DNA of 64,000 bases from Streptomyces sp. CA-278952 (GCF_028747205.1 NZ_CP112880.1:4712001-4776000); one strand, 5' to 3'; positions 1-8,356 are shown, counted from the first letter of the stretch. Numbers and translations are program-made. The notes: a model not told the origin generated them from the sequence alone.

Positions 1-746
1 AAGACATGGCCGTTCTCGTGCGGCAGGACGCGGTAGCCGGTCTCGGCGTACGACCCCGATCCGTCGTCCTGGCGGCTGTAGACGAACGACGTGTTGGAGA
101 GCGGGACACCGTCCGCCGTCGGGGCCTCGTCGTTGCCGGAGAAGGTCACCGAGAGCACGGTGTCCAGCGCGGAGGGGCCGGCGTTCGGGCTGACCAGGAC
201 GTTGACCAGGTCGTACGCGGAGAAGTCGACCCGGGGGTCGGCGGCCGCGACGAGGTCCTTCACCAGTTGGCGGTAGCCCGGCTCGAAGGGTGAGCCGCGC
301 TCTATCCCGTACTCCGTGAAGGGCATCGGCATCCGCAGCCAGTCCGTGACGGGGGCCTCTGGCCGGTAGACGAGCCGGCCGTAGGAGCTGGCCCTGAACC
401 ACTCGGAGGTCTGCGGGAAGAACTCCGCGTACCGGTCCTTCGCGGGTTCCGTGCCCTCCGCGTCCGGGAAGTCGATCATCAGGTTGAGGGCCTTGATCTC
501 GCCGGTCGACCGGGCGTAGCCGGGCGGGGTCGGCAGCCCTTCGGACATCTGTACGCCCATGGTGGCGGCGATCCGGCACGGGGCGAGTGCGGAGTCCTGG
601 CCGGCGGCGGACGGGCCCGCCGAGGCACGGCCGGCGCTCGGAAGGGTGGTGCTGGCCGAGGCCATGGCCGCTATGGCCAGCGCGGTCGCTCCGGCCAGGG
701 CGACCGGGCGGCGGTGTCTGCGTATCCGGTGGCGGGGCTGCTGCAT
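1..746 (-). CDS. M6-family secreted metalloprotease, C-terminus off the window
   Basis: Only the N-terminal ~248 residues are present; the gene runs out of the left edge. The protein opens with an Arg-rich n-region (MQQPRHRIRRHRR) and an Ala-rich hydrophobic stretch typical of a Sec signal peptide. A zinc-peptidase motif H-E-N-G-H lies at about residues 243-247 in the context LPHENGHVL. Upstream of it the text around LNLMIDFPDAEGTEP and FFPQTSEWFRASSYG is characteristic of M6 (immune inhibitor A-like) metalloprotease domains. The ATG at 746 was chosen because it begins the signal peptide. I infer an extracellular protease. It is divergent from the TetR gene at 1020. Confidence 0.85.
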   Translation of the reverse strand, partial: MQQPRHRIRRHRRPVALAGATALAIAAMASASTTLPSAGRASAGPSAAGQDSALAPCRIAATMGVQMSEGLPTPPGYARSTGEIKALNLMIDFPDAEGTEPAKDRYAEFFPQTSEWFRASSYGRLVYRPEAPVTDWLRMPMPFTEYGIERGSPFEPGYRQLVKDLVAAADPRVDFSAYDLVNVLVSPNAGPSALDTVLSVTFSGNDEAPTADGVPLSNTSFVYSRQDDGSGSYAETGYRVLPHENGHV

Positions 747-916
747 AGAGGCGCCTTCGGGGTCCGCGGCAGTCGGCCGACCCCTGACTGCGCTCTGGCG
801 ATCAGCCTGTGCCGGGAGGTCCGGGGCCGCTCGCTGGGTGCGCCGATCGGAGGGTTTTCTCTCCGACGCGATGTGACTCAGGTCACGTGGGGGCGGGAAA
901 TAAGCGGGGAGCCTCT

Positions 917-949
917 CCCCGTTTGCATACGTGTCCCCGCTAAACGGGG
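917..949. promoter_or_regulatory. Inverted repeat upstream of TetR gene, candidate operator
   Basis: CCCCGTTT (917-924) is repeated in inverse as AAACGGGG (942-949). An overlapping smaller dyad CCCCG-CTAAA-CGGGG spans 935-949. A separate short dyad GTGAC-TCAG-GTCAC lies about 40 bases further left. The position between the divergent protease and TetR genes is typical of an autoregulatory TetR operator. Which dyad is bound is inference. Confidence 0.45.
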
Positions 950-1019
950 AAGCGGTCCCCGGTTACCGAGGGGGGCCGACCGGCTACCCAGAGGGAAGAA
1001 GAAGGGGAGGGGCGTCGTC

Positions 1020-1724
1020 GTGGAGACCACCGCCGGGACCACCAGAACCGCCGTGAAGGGCACCGCACCGGCAGCCGCCGGCGGCACCGCACCCGCGGCA
1101 CCGTGCCGGGCGCCGCGCCCGCGGGCCGACGCGCTGCGCAACCGTGAGCGGATCATCGCGGCCGCGCGCGAGCTGTTCGTCGAGTTCGGGCCGGACGTGG
1201 CGCTGGACGACGTCGCACGGCGAGCCGGCGTGGGCAACGCCACGCTCTACCGGAACTTCCCCGACCGGGCCGCCCTCACCCATGAGGTCGTCCTCGCGGT
1301 CACCTCCCGCACCACCCTCCGGGCCGAAGAGGCCGCCGCGGCGGAGTCCGACCCGTTCGCCGCCCTCAGCCGCTTCGTGCACGCGGCCGCCGACGAACGG
1401 ATCGGCGCCCTGTGCCCGATGCTCTCCGGCGTCTTCGACAGGGACCACCCCGAACTGCTCGCCGAGCGACGACGCCTGGAAAAGGCCGTCGAAGGGCTCG
1501 TCGCGCGCGCCATGTCCGCGGGGCGGCTGCGTACCGACATCGCCGTCGGTGACGTACTCGTCGCCCTCTCCCAGCTCACCCGGCCGCTCCCCGGCATCGC
1601 CTGCCAGGGCATCGACCGGTTCACCCACCGTCATCTGCAGTTGTTCCTGGACGGACTGGAGACCCCGGCCCGCTCCGTACTGCCCGGATCGGCGGCGACC
1701 TTGGAGGACCTGCGGCGTCCCTAG
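1020..1724 (+). CDS. TetR-family transcriptional regulator
   Basis: The 234-residue protein has an N-terminal Ala/Pro/Thr-rich extension (about 35 residues) followed by a TetR HTH: RNRERIIAAARELF, then DDVARRAGVGNATLYRNFPDR, the recognition-helix region of this family. The remaining helical part (LSRFVHAAADERIGALCPML and on) resembles the C-terminal domain of streptomycete TetR regulators that sit beside DHA2 exporters. The GTG at 1020 is preceded by GGGGAGGGG about 5 bases upstream; longer upstream frames lack a binding site. It lies 210 bp before an exporter gene on the same strand, so it probably represses that exporter. The ligand is unknown. Confidence 0.85.
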   Translation: METTAGTTRTAVKGTAPAAAGGTAPAAPCRAPRPRADALRNRERIIAAARELFVEFGPDVALDDVARRAGVGNATLYRNFPDRAALTHEVVLAVTSRTTLRAEEAAAAESDPFAALSRFVHAAADERIGALCPMLSGVFDRDHPELLAERRRLEKAVEGLVARAMSAGRLRTDIAVGDVLVALSQLTRPLPGIACQGIDRFTHRHLQLFLDGLETPARSVLPGSAATLEDLRRP

Positions 1725-1934
1725 GTCTGTCGTCGAACCGCCCTGGCCCGCACTGACCTGAACCTTCCAACCTGAACCTTCCGGCCGTGTCCTGAGGGCC
1801 TCGGCCCACCGCCTCACCGCACCCGCCTCACCTCACCGCCTCACCGCACCCCGTCGCGCGTACACGAGCACGTACCGCCGACGCCCATTTCGCGACGCCT
1901 CGGCGCCCTCGCACGTCCTTAGGTGGATACACCC

Positions 1935-3458
1935 ATGCCAAAAACGGCTGACACCGCCCTTCCCGATCCGAGTCGCTGGAAGGCCCTGGCCTTCATCGCG
2001 CTCGCCCAGCTGATGGTCGTCCTCGACGCGACCATCGTGAACATCGCTCTGCCCTCCGCCCAGACCGACCTCGGCATATCCGACGGCAACAAGCAGTGGG
2101 TCATCACCGCCTACGCCCTCGCCTTCGGTGGGCTCCTCCTCTTCGGCGGCCGGATCGCCGACCTCTGGGGACGCAAGCGCACCTTCGTCGTCGGGCTGAT
2201 CGGCTTCGCGCTGGCCTCCGCGCTCGGCGGGGCCGCGCAGAACGAGGCGATGATGTTCGGCTCCCGGGCCCTCCAGGGTGTCTTCGGCGCCCTGCTCGCC
2301 CCGGCCGCCCTCTCCCTGCTCGCCGTGATGTTCACCGACGCCAAGGAGCGCGCCAAGGCCTTCGGCATCTACGGGGCCATCGCCGGTGGCGGTGGCGCGG
2401 TCGGGCTGATCCTCGGCGGCTTGCTCACCGAGTACCTGAACTGGCGCTGGACGTTCTACGTCAACATCCCGTTCGCCATCGTCGCCGCCGCCGGCGCGTA
2501 CTTCGTCATCCGCGAGCCCTCCGGCGCCCGCAACCGCGCACCGCTGGACATCCCCGGCGTCGTGCTCTCCACGCTCGGCCTGGTCGCCCTGGTGTACGGC
2601 TTCACCCGCGCCGAGTCGGCCGGCTGGTCGGACACGCTGACCGTCTCGATGTTCATCGCCGCCGTCGTGCTGCTGGTGGCCTTCGTCGTGACCGAGGCGC
2701 GTGTGAAGTCGCCGCTGCTGCCGCTGCGCGTCCTCACCGAGCGCAACCGCGGCGGGGTCTACCTCTCGCTGGGGCTCGCCATCATCGCGATGTTCGGGCT
2801 GTTCCTCTTCCTGACCTACTACCTCCAGGTCGTGAAGGGCTACTCCCCGGTGAAGACCGGCTTCGCGTTCATGCCCATGATCGTCGGCATGATCACCGGC
2901 TCCACCCAGATCGGCACCCGGCTGATGACCCGGGTCCCGCCGCGCCTGCTGATGGGCCCCGGCTTCCTGGTCGCCGCGGTCGGCATGCTGCTCCTGACCC
3001 AGCTGGACCTGAACACCAGCTACGCGGCCGTCATCCTGCCCGGCATGCTGCTGCTCGGCCTCGGAATGGGTACGGCGTTCATGCCGGCGATGTCCCTGGC
3101 CACGCACGGTATCGAGCCGCGTGACGCGGGCGTGGCCTCCGCGATGGTCAACACCTCGCAGCAGGTCGGCGGCGCCATCGGCACCGCCCTGCTGAACACC
3201 ATCGCCGCGAGCGCCACCACCGCGTACGTCGCCGATCACGCGGCCCGCGCCACGGACCCGCGACTCCTGGAGCTCCAGGCCATGGTCAGCGGTTTCGCCG
3301 CCGCGATCTGGTGGGCCGTCGGCATCCTCGTCGTCGCCGCCGCCATCGCGATCGCCCTCATCAACACCGGCCGCCCCGAGATGGGGCCCCGTGGGACGGA
3401 CGGCGCGTCCGACGCGGACGCCGAGGAGGAGTTCAGGATCCCGGTCGTCGCCCACTGA
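1935..3458 (+). CDS. MFS drug exporter, DHA2 (EmrB/QacA) family
   Basis: The 507-residue, 14-TM-type transporter carries the DHA2 hallmarks: LMVVLDATIVNIALPSAQTDL in TM1, the motif-A stretch GGRIADLWGRKRTF between TM2 and TM3, and a LGGLLTEYLNWRWTFYVNIPF segment around TM5-6. The C-terminus is acidic and cytoplasmic. ATG at 1935 is preferred over an in-frame GTG at 1923 because AGGTGG ends about 9 bases upstream of it. It follows the TetR gene at 1020, its likely regulator. Role: proton-driven efflux of an unidentified toxic compound. Confidence 0.9.
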   Translation: MPKTADTALPDPSRWKALAFIALAQLMVVLDATIVNIALPSAQTDLGISDGNKQWVITAYALAFGGLLLFGGRIADLWGRKRTFVVGLIGFALASALGGAAQNEAMMFGSRALQGVFGALLAPAALSLLAVMFTDAKERAKAFGIYGAIAGGGGAVGLILGGLLTEYLNWRWTFYVNIPFAIVAAAGAYFVIREPSGARNRAPLDIPGVVLSTLGLVALVYGFTRAESAGWSDTLTVSMFIAAVVLLVAFVVTEARVKSPLLPLRVLTERNRGGVYLSLGLAIIAMFGLFLFLTYYLQVVKGYSPVKTGFAFMPMIVGMITGSTQIGTRLMTRVPPRLLMGPGFLVAAVGMLLLTQLDLNTSYAAVILPGMLLLGLGMGTAFMPAMSLATHGIEPRDAGVASAMVNTSQQVGGAIGTALLNTIAASATTAYVADHAARATDPRLLELQAMVSGFAAAIWWAVGILVVAAAIAIALINTGRPEMGPRGTDGASDADAEEEFRIPVVAH

Positions 3459-3540
3459 CGACGGCGGTCCCTGCCCCGCCCCGGTAGCGCGCCTCCCCGT
3501 GGCACCCCGCCCGTGGCTCCGCGCCCCGCGGCTTCCCTGC

Positions 3541-3576
3541 CCTGGTTCCGCTCAGCGATCGCTCAGCGGAGCCAGG
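3541..3576. terminator. Convergent hairpin terminator
   Basis: CCTGGTTCCGCT (3541-3552) pairs with AGCGGAGCCAGG (3565-3576) over 12 bp with one G.U-type mismatch and a 12-base loop. It sits between the converging exporter and MarR genes and overlaps the last codons of the MarR gene, so it can serve both directions. Confidence 0.6.
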
Positions 3577-4075
3577 GCAGATCCGCGTCCGTGCCCTCCG
3601 GCTCCAGGCCGGTCGCGAGCACCCGCATGATCTCCCCGAGGCTGCTCACCTGCTCGGGCGTGAGCCGGTCGAACATCGCCTGCCGTACGGCCTCGACGTG
3701 ACCCGGGGCCGAGCGGCGGAGCATCTCGTAGCCGTCGTCCGTGAGCACCGCGTTCTGGCCGCGCTTGTCGGAGGGGCAGTCCTCACGGCGCACCCAGCCG
3801 TTCTTCTCCAGCCGGGCGATGGCGTGCGAGAGCCGCGAGCGGGTGATCTTCGCGTTCCGGGCCAGCTCCGTCATCCGCATCCGGCGGCGGGGTGCCTGCG
3901 AGAGCTGGACGAGCAGTCCGTAATAGGTGTGCGGCATGCCGGCATCGCGCTGCAACTGGCGATCGAGGTGGTCCTCCAGCAGCGTGGTGGCATGCAGATA
4001 GGCGCGCCAGGCGTGCTGCTCCTCGTCGGTGAGCCAGCGCGGCGCGCTGGTGGATGCCGTGGTCATGTACTCCAC
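3563..4075 (-). CDS. MarR-family transcriptional regulator
   Basis: The 170-residue protein has the MarR winged-helix core: MTELARNAKITRSRLSHAIARLEKNGWVRREDCPSDKRGQNAVLT, in which the DKR wing signature and the recognition helix are both visible. The start is GTG at 4075 (AAAAGG about 7 bases upstream) or possibly ATG at 4066. It is divergent from a DODA-type dioxygenase, a common pairing in which MarR senses aromatic or electrophilic compounds and derepresses the dioxygenase. Two similar dyads in the shared intergenic region are likely operators (see 4089-4147). Confidence 0.88.
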   Translation of the reverse strand: MEYMTTASTSAPRWLTDEEQHAWRAYLHATTLLEDHLDRQLQRDAGMPHTYYGLLVQLSQAPRRRMRMTELARNAKITRSRLSHAIARLEKNGWVRREDCPSDKRGQNAVLTDDGYEMLRRSAPGHVEAVRQAMFDRLTPEQVSSLGEIMRVLATGLEPEGTDADLPWLR

Positions 4076-4088
4076 TGTACGACCTTTT

Positions 4089-4147
4089 CTTGAAAGTTTA
4101 ACTAGATAGGGCTAAGGTCTCCGGAGGTAGGAGCTTGAAGTTTCAAG
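4089..4147. promoter_or_regulatory. Paired MarR-type operator dyads
   Basis: A perfect dyad CTTGAA-GT-TTCAAG occupies 4134-4147. A degenerate relative, CTTGAA-AG-TTTAAC, occupies 4089-4102, starting 45 bases earlier and just upstream of the MarR start. Both share a 6-2-6 geometry, which suits a homodimeric winged-helix repressor controlling both divergent genes. Confidence 0.6.
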
Positions 4148-4327
4148 AAACCTGCCCCGAGAGATCCCCGCAGGGGATCCGAAGGAGTTTCGCAGGGCCC
4201 CTGAACAACGATCCCCCGGATGACCTCGGGGAACTCCTGCTCGGACGAGTTCGTGACCGGATCCCGTGGCCGGGTGCCCCGAGCGGCACCCGTCTCCCCG
4301 GGACCGCGTCCCGTGGATGGGAGTGCC

Positions 4328-5110
4328 ATGACAGCCACCGCGGAGCGGATGCCCGCCCTCTACCTCTCGCACGGCGCACCGCCGCTGGCCGACGATCCCG
4401 TCTGGCCCGGCGAACTCGCCGCCTGGTCCGCGGGGCTGCCCCGCCCCCGCGCGATCCTGATGGTCTCCGCCCACTGGGAAGAGGCCCCGCTCGCGCTGGG
4501 CGCCACCGAGACCCTGCCGCTCGTTTACGACTTCTGGGGCTTCCCCGAGCACTACTACGGGGTGCGTTACGGAGCCCCGGGCGCGCCCGGGCTCGCCGAC
4601 AGCGTCCGCAAGCTGCTGCGTGGCGCCGGGACGCCGGTCCAGGACATCCCGGACCGCGGCCTCGACCACGGGGCGTACGTACCGCTGGTGGAGATGTTCC
4701 CGGACGCCGACATCCCCGTACTCCAGATCTCCCTGCCGACCCTCGACCCGCAGAAGCTGATGGACGTCGGGCGCAAACTCGCCCCCCTGCGGGACGAGGG
4801 CGTGCTCATCGTCGGCAGCGGCTTCTTCACCCACAACCTGGCCGCTCTGCGCCACCCGGGCGGCGGCGTTCCCGGGTGGTCGGCGGAGTTCGACGACTGG
4901 GGCGACCGCGCACTGCGGGCCCAGGACATCGACGCGCTGATCGACTTCGAGCACACCTCCCCGGCCGGCAAGCTGGCCCACCCGCGCACCGAGCACTTCG
5001 CGCCGCTGTTCGTGACGCTGGGCGCGGCCGAGGGCGAGCTGGACCGGGGGCGCAGCGTCATCGACGGCTTCTGGATGGGGCTGGCGAAGCGCTCGGTGCA
5101 GTTCGGCTGA
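4328..5110 (+). CDS. Class III extradiol dioxygenase, DODA type
   Basis: The 260-residue protein belongs to the LigB/4,5-DOPA-dioxygenase family. The expected metal and acid-base His residues are visible in LYLSHGAPP near the N-terminus, VSAHWEE, LDHGAYVPL and GFFTHNL. Family members open catechol rings with Fe(II) or Zn(II). The ATG at 4328 is preceded by GGGAG with about 5 bases spacing, and homologous sequence begins at MPALYLSHG; an in-frame extension to 4220 is not needed. It is divergent from a MarR regulator, suggesting aromatic-inducible expression. The natural substrate cannot be read from sequence. Confidence 0.88.
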   Translation: MTATAERMPALYLSHGAPPLADDPVWPGELAAWSAGLPRPRAILMVSAHWEEAPLALGATETLPLVYDFWGFPEHYYGVRYGAPGAPGLADSVRKLLRGAGTPVQDIPDRGLDHGAYVPLVEMFPDADIPVLQISLPTLDPQKLMDVGRKLAPLRDEGVLIVGSGFFTHNLAALRHPGGGVPGWSAEFDDWGDRALRAQDIDALIDFEHTSPAGKLAHPRTEHFAPLFVTLGAAEGELDRGRSVIDGFWMGLAKRSVQFG

Positions 5111-5187
5111 GACCGGCGGGTCAGGGACCGGTGGGTCAGAAGACCGGCGGGTCAGAGACCGGCGGGTCAGAAGACCGGCGGGTTCAG
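5111..5187. repeat. 15-16-bp tandem repeat, about 5 copies
   Basis: Units of GACCGGCGGGTCAGA(A) start at 5111, 5126, 5142, 5157 and 5173, beginning directly after the dioxygenase stop codon. They differ by single bases and by alternating 15- and 16-base lengths. The last unit overlaps the stop of a minus-strand coding remnant. Confidence 0.85.
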
Positions 5188-5590
5188 CTCGATCGCGCGC
5201 CGGGCGGCGGAGAACGCGAGCGCGTCGCCCACGTCCAGTGCCGTGTCGGTGAACTTGATGGTGGGGTCGTCGCCGTGCGCGGCCGCCCGGGCGAACAGCT
5301 CCCCGGCCTCCTGTTCCCGCCCCGGGCCGGAGCCCGGTTCCCGCCCCGGTCAGTCCGGGAGCCCGGTCAGTTGCGCGAACCGGTCCCGGATGTCACCGCT
5401 CCGGTCCGGCACCAGCGGGGACCCGGTCCAGTGCCGCCGCAGCGCTCGGGGCCGGGCCGAGCGGCTTCAGTGCGGGCAGGGGCTGGTGCCGGGCGGCCCA
5501 GTAGCCGAGGGCATGGGCCAGCTGCCGGACGCGCGGGGCGCTCGCCTCGCCCGCCAGCAGGGGGGTCCGTACGGACTAGGCACGCGCGGG
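5167..5590 (-). pseudogene. Decayed coding remnant(s), family unknown
   Basis: On the minus strand a C-terminal-like segment with good streptomycete codon bias reads ELFARAAAHGDDPTIKF and later LDVGDALAFSAARRAIELNP, ending with TGA at 5167-5169. It is closed upstream by a stop near 5354. Further upstream another frame reads VRTPLLAGEASAPRVRQLAH and HALGYWAARHQPLP, and a third reads GDIRDRFAQLTGLPD before a stop. The pieces are frameshifted and separated by stops, so this looks like the eroded 3' portions of one or two genes. I do not recognise the family. The rest of the interval to 5990 shows no convincing gene on either strand. Confidence 0.4.
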
Positions 5591-6008
5591 CGGGAGCGGA
5601 TCGGGCTGCGGTCCCGGTCGGTCTCGGACCGGGGTTCCGGTACTCCGGGCCTCGGTTACCTGCCGGATCCGCCGGCGGACGTACGCCCCGGGGCCCGGGC
5701 CCTCCCGGTCCGGCGCGTCGCGGACACCCCGAGCCCCTGAGCAACCCGAACGCCGCCCGAGCCGTCCTTCGGGGTGGGAGCACGGCTTCCCGGGCGCCGG
5801 GCGGCGGCCGGGCGAGGGGATCTGGGGCGTGCGTGTGAGTGCGGTCTCATGGATGAGCCGATTCCGGGTACCCGGCTGGAGAGCCGCACAGGGGCCGTTT
5901 CTCCCCGCCACCGGCTCTGACCTGCGCGTCCGGCGGAATCCGGAAACGGAATCCAGCGGTCGGCGCCGGACAGGGTACTGCATGAGCGCGAAAGTGAATG
6001 TGCGGCAT

Positions 6009-6036
6009 GGGAATTCTGTCCGGATTCCAGTCGTTG
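6009..6036 (+). promoter_or_regulatory. SigR-type promoter of hrdD
   Basis: GGGAAT (6009-6014) is followed, 18 bases after the T, by GTTG (6033-6036). GGAAT-N18-GTT is the published consensus for SigR, the disulfide-stress sigma factor of streptomycetes. The transcript would start about 50 bases upstream of the hrdD ATG. In S. coelicolor one hrdD promoter is known to be SigR-dependent (recollection), which agrees with this site. Confidence 0.8.
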
Positions 6037-6097
6037 TTTCCATCGGATGCAGGGCACCTCGAAAGGGTGTCGCGACCTACTCAGCAAGGGAGCACGC

Positions 6098-7099
6098 ATG
6101 GCAACCCGTGCCGTCGCCCGTCGTACGTCCACCACCTCCGGTGGATCCGGCCGGGCAGGCAGTGTTCGCGCCGTGGGCGGGGAAATCGCCGATCGCGACC
6201 TGGTCGGCATGTACCTGGACGAGATCGCCCGCACACCGCTGCTCGACGCCGCCAAGGAAGTCGACCTCTCCCAGACCATCGAGGCGGGCGTCTTCGCCCA
6301 GCAGATCCTCGACGGCGGGGTGGAGAGCGCCGCCGGTGACGCGAAGCGTGAGGAGCTGGAGGCGCTGGTCGCCGAGGGCGAGCGCGCCAAGGACATATTC
6401 ATCCGTTCCAACCTCCGGCTCGTCGTCGCCGTGGCCCGCCGCTACCCGCGCGCGGGGCTCCCTCTGCTCGACCTGATCCAGGAGGGCAACGCGGGCCTGG
6501 TGCGCGCGGTCGAGAAGTTCGACTACGCCAAGGGCTTCAAGTTCTCCACGTACGCCACCTGGTGGATCCGGCAGGCCATCACCCGGTCCATCGCCGACCA
6601 GTCCCGCACGATCCGGCTCCCCGTCCACCTGGTGGAGGAGCTCGGCCGGATCCGCCGGGTCCAGCGCGAGTTCAACCGCGAGCACGGGCGCGACCCGGAG
6701 CACGCGGAGATCGCCGCCGAGCTCGACTCCAACACCGAGCGCGTCGGAAACGTCCTGGACTGGGCCCGCGACCCGGTCAGCCTCAACATGTCCGTGGACG
6801 ACAACGGCGACACCCAGTTCGGCGACCTGCTGGAGGACACCTCCGCCGTCTCGCCCGAGCAGTCGGTGATGACCCTGCTCCGCAGCGAGGAGCTGGAAGA
6901 CCTGATCGGCAAGCTCGACAACCGGACCGCCTCGATCATCAAGATGCGGTACGGCATCGAGGACGGCCGGGAGCGGACGCTGACCGAAGTGGGCAAGCAG
7001 CACGGCCTCACGCGGGAGCGGATCCGCCAGATAGAGAAGCACGCACTGCTCGAATTGAAGCGAATGGCTCACGACACGGGCTTTGACGCTGCGGCGTGA
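6098..7099 (+). CDS. hrdD: Principal-like RNA polymerase sigma factor HrdD
   Basis: The 333-residue group 2 sigma-70 factor shows region 1.2 (DLVGMYLDEIARTPLLDAA), region 2 with the -10 recognition helix (FSTYATWWIRQAITRSIADQ), region 3 (VEELGRIRRVQREFNREHGR) and region 4.2 (HGLTRERIRQIEKHAL). The N-terminus MATRAVARR and overall length match HrdD rather than the longer HrdB. The ATG at 6098 has AAGGGAG 5-6 bases upstream. HrdD recognises housekeeping-like promoters and is dispensable in S. coelicolor. Transcription here likely responds to thiol stress via the SigR promoter at 6009. Confidence 0.88.
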   Translation: MATRAVARRTSTTSGGSGRAGSVRAVGGEIADRDLVGMYLDEIARTPLLDAAKEVDLSQTIEAGVFAQQILDGGVESAAGDAKREELEALVAEGERAKDIFIRSNLRLVVAVARRYPRAGLPLLDLIQEGNAGLVRAVEKFDYAKGFKFSTYATWWIRQAITRSIADQSRTIRLPVHLVEELGRIRRVQREFNREHGRDPEHAEIAAELDSNTERVGNVLDWARDPVSLNMSVDDNGDTQFGDLLEDTSAVSPEQSVMTLLRSEELEDLIGKLDNRTASIIKMRYGIEDGRERTLTEVGKQHGLTRERIRQIEKHALLELKRMAHDTGFDAAA

Positions 7100-7195
7100 G
7101 CCAATAACCCGTAATCTCCCTATCAAGCCGGTTCGCACCGGCCGACCGACCGGGTCATTCCGGTCACCCGACCGGTTTTCACCGGTCCCTGAGCT

Positions 7196-7232
7196 GAGCC
7201 CCGGCGCCCACCCCCCCCCGGCGTCGGGGCTC
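7196..7232. terminator. Intrinsic-type hairpin between hrdD and WYL gene
   Basis: GAGCCCCGGCGCC (7196-7208) pairs with GGCGTCGGGGCTC (7220-7232) over 13 bp with one wobble, enclosing a C-run loop. The right arm touches the stop codon of the converging WYL gene, so the hairpin can end both transcripts. Confidence 0.65.
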
Positions 7233-8295
7233 ATCCCTGTTCCGGATCGGCGGCCGGACGATCAGCCGGGCGCCGGCCCCGGGCGGCGCGGGTCAGCCGG
7301 GTGCCGAGGCCCTCCAGGTACTCCACCAGCTGCGGCGGCCCCTGCGCGGAGAACTCGCAGTCCACCAGCGCCAGCCGCAGCGCCACCCATTCCAGGGAAT
7401 CCGTGCACGAGGTCCGCAGCCGGCAACCACCCTCCCCGTCCGGCTCCGGCGCCCCCAGATGCGCGGGCAGCCGCGCCGCCACGAACTCCGCCGGCGCCCC
7501 GAACCACACATCGAGGCGCAGCTCCGGCTTCATCCGCCGCATCGACCGGGACAGGTACTTCGCCGCGTCCCCGCTCTCCGCGTCGCTCCGCGCCTCGCCG
7601 CCCGCACCGCTCCCGTCGCTCCCCGCGTCCTCGACGGGCAGCGGCCTCGGTGCGAACCGCGCCCCCGTCGCGTACGGCTCGCCGACCCGGTCCACCCGGA
7701 ACGTACGCCAGTCCTCCCGGCCGAGGTCGTACGCCACCAGGTACCAGCGCTGCCCGGTGCTCACCAGCCGGTACGGCTCGACCTGCCGTTGCGTCCGGGT
7801 GCCGTCGCCGCTGCGGTACGCGAACCTCACCCGCTCCCGCCCGGTGGCCGCCGAGGCCAGCGTCGTCAGGGTCCGCGGGTCGATGGTGGCGCCGTCGCCC
7901 CGGGTCAGCGGCACCGTGGCGTTCTGGAGCGCGGAGACCCGGTGCCGCAGCCGGGAGGGAAGCACCTGTTCCAGCTTGGCCAGCGCCCGTACGGAGGCCT
8001 CGTCGACGCCCTCGATCGCGTGGCCCGCCCCGGCCCGCAGCCCCACTGCGATGGCCACCGCCTCCTCGTCGTCCAGCAGGAGGGGCGGCATGGCGGCGCC
8101 CGCCACCAGGCGATAGCCGCCGACGGATCCGCGTGAGGCTTCGACCGGGTAGCCCAGGTCGCGCAGCCGGTCGACGTCGCGGCGGATCGTGCGCGGACTG
8201 ACAGCGAGCCGCTCGGCCAACTCGCCGCCGGGCCACTCACGGGGAGTCTGGAGGAGCGACAGCAGTTTCAGCAGTCGTGCTGGAGTGTCGGTCAT
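7231..8295 (-). CDS. YafY/WYL-domain transcriptional regulator
   Basis: The 354-residue protein has an N-terminal DeoR-like HTH (LLKLLSLLQTPREWPGGELA, then VSPRTIRRDVDRLRDLGYPV) followed by a WYL region whose signature reads RWYLVAYDLGREDWRTFRVDR, and a C-terminal WCX extension. WYL proteins are thought to sense small ligands. ATG at 8295 is preferred; an in-frame GTG-type extension to 8316 would overlap a palindrome. It is divergent from a DHA2 exporter with a dyad between them, so it probably controls that exporter and itself. Confidence 0.87.
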   Translation of the reverse strand: MTDTPARLLKLLSLLQTPREWPGGELAERLAVSPRTIRRDVDRLRDLGYPVEASRGSVGGYRLVAGAAMPPLLLDDEEAVAIAVGLRAGAGHAIEGVDEASVRALAKLEQVLPSRLRHRVSALQNATVPLTRGDGATIDPRTLTTLASAATGRERVRFAYRSGDGTRTQRQVEPYRLVSTGQRWYLVAYDLGREDWRTFRVDRVGEPYATGARFAPRPLPVEDAGSDGSGAGGEARSDAESGDAAKYLSRSMRRMKPELRLDVWFGAPAEFVAARLPAHLGAPEPDGEGGCRLRTSCTDSLEWVALRLALVDCEFSAQGPPQLVEYLEGLGTRLTRAARGRRPADRPAADPEQG

Positions 8296-8313
8296 GGCTT
8301 CAGGATGGCGGCC

Positions 8314-8338
8314 CATCAGGTCATGTTCTGACCTAATG
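8314..8338. promoter_or_regulatory. Palindromic operator between WYL regulator and exporter
   Basis: CATCAGGTCA (8314-8323) and TGACCTAATG (8329-8338) form a 10-bp inverted repeat with one mismatch around a 5-base spacer. It lies 19 bases before both start codons of the divergent pair, where a repressor would block both genes. Confidence 0.6.
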
Positions 8339-8356
8339 GGTGCCTAGGTTCTTCGC

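Noticed and set aside
1833..3455. 540-residue minus-strand frame opposite the DHA2 exporter
   Set aside because: His/Asp/Glu/Gly/Arg-rich text with no domain; a typical GC-skew shadow. The plus-strand frame has unmistakable MFS motifs.
5243..5838. Plus-strand frames across 5.2-5.8 kb, including one of 165 residues
   Set aside because: No family resemblance and poor codon bias; the minus-strand fragments read better but are broken, so the region was called decayed.
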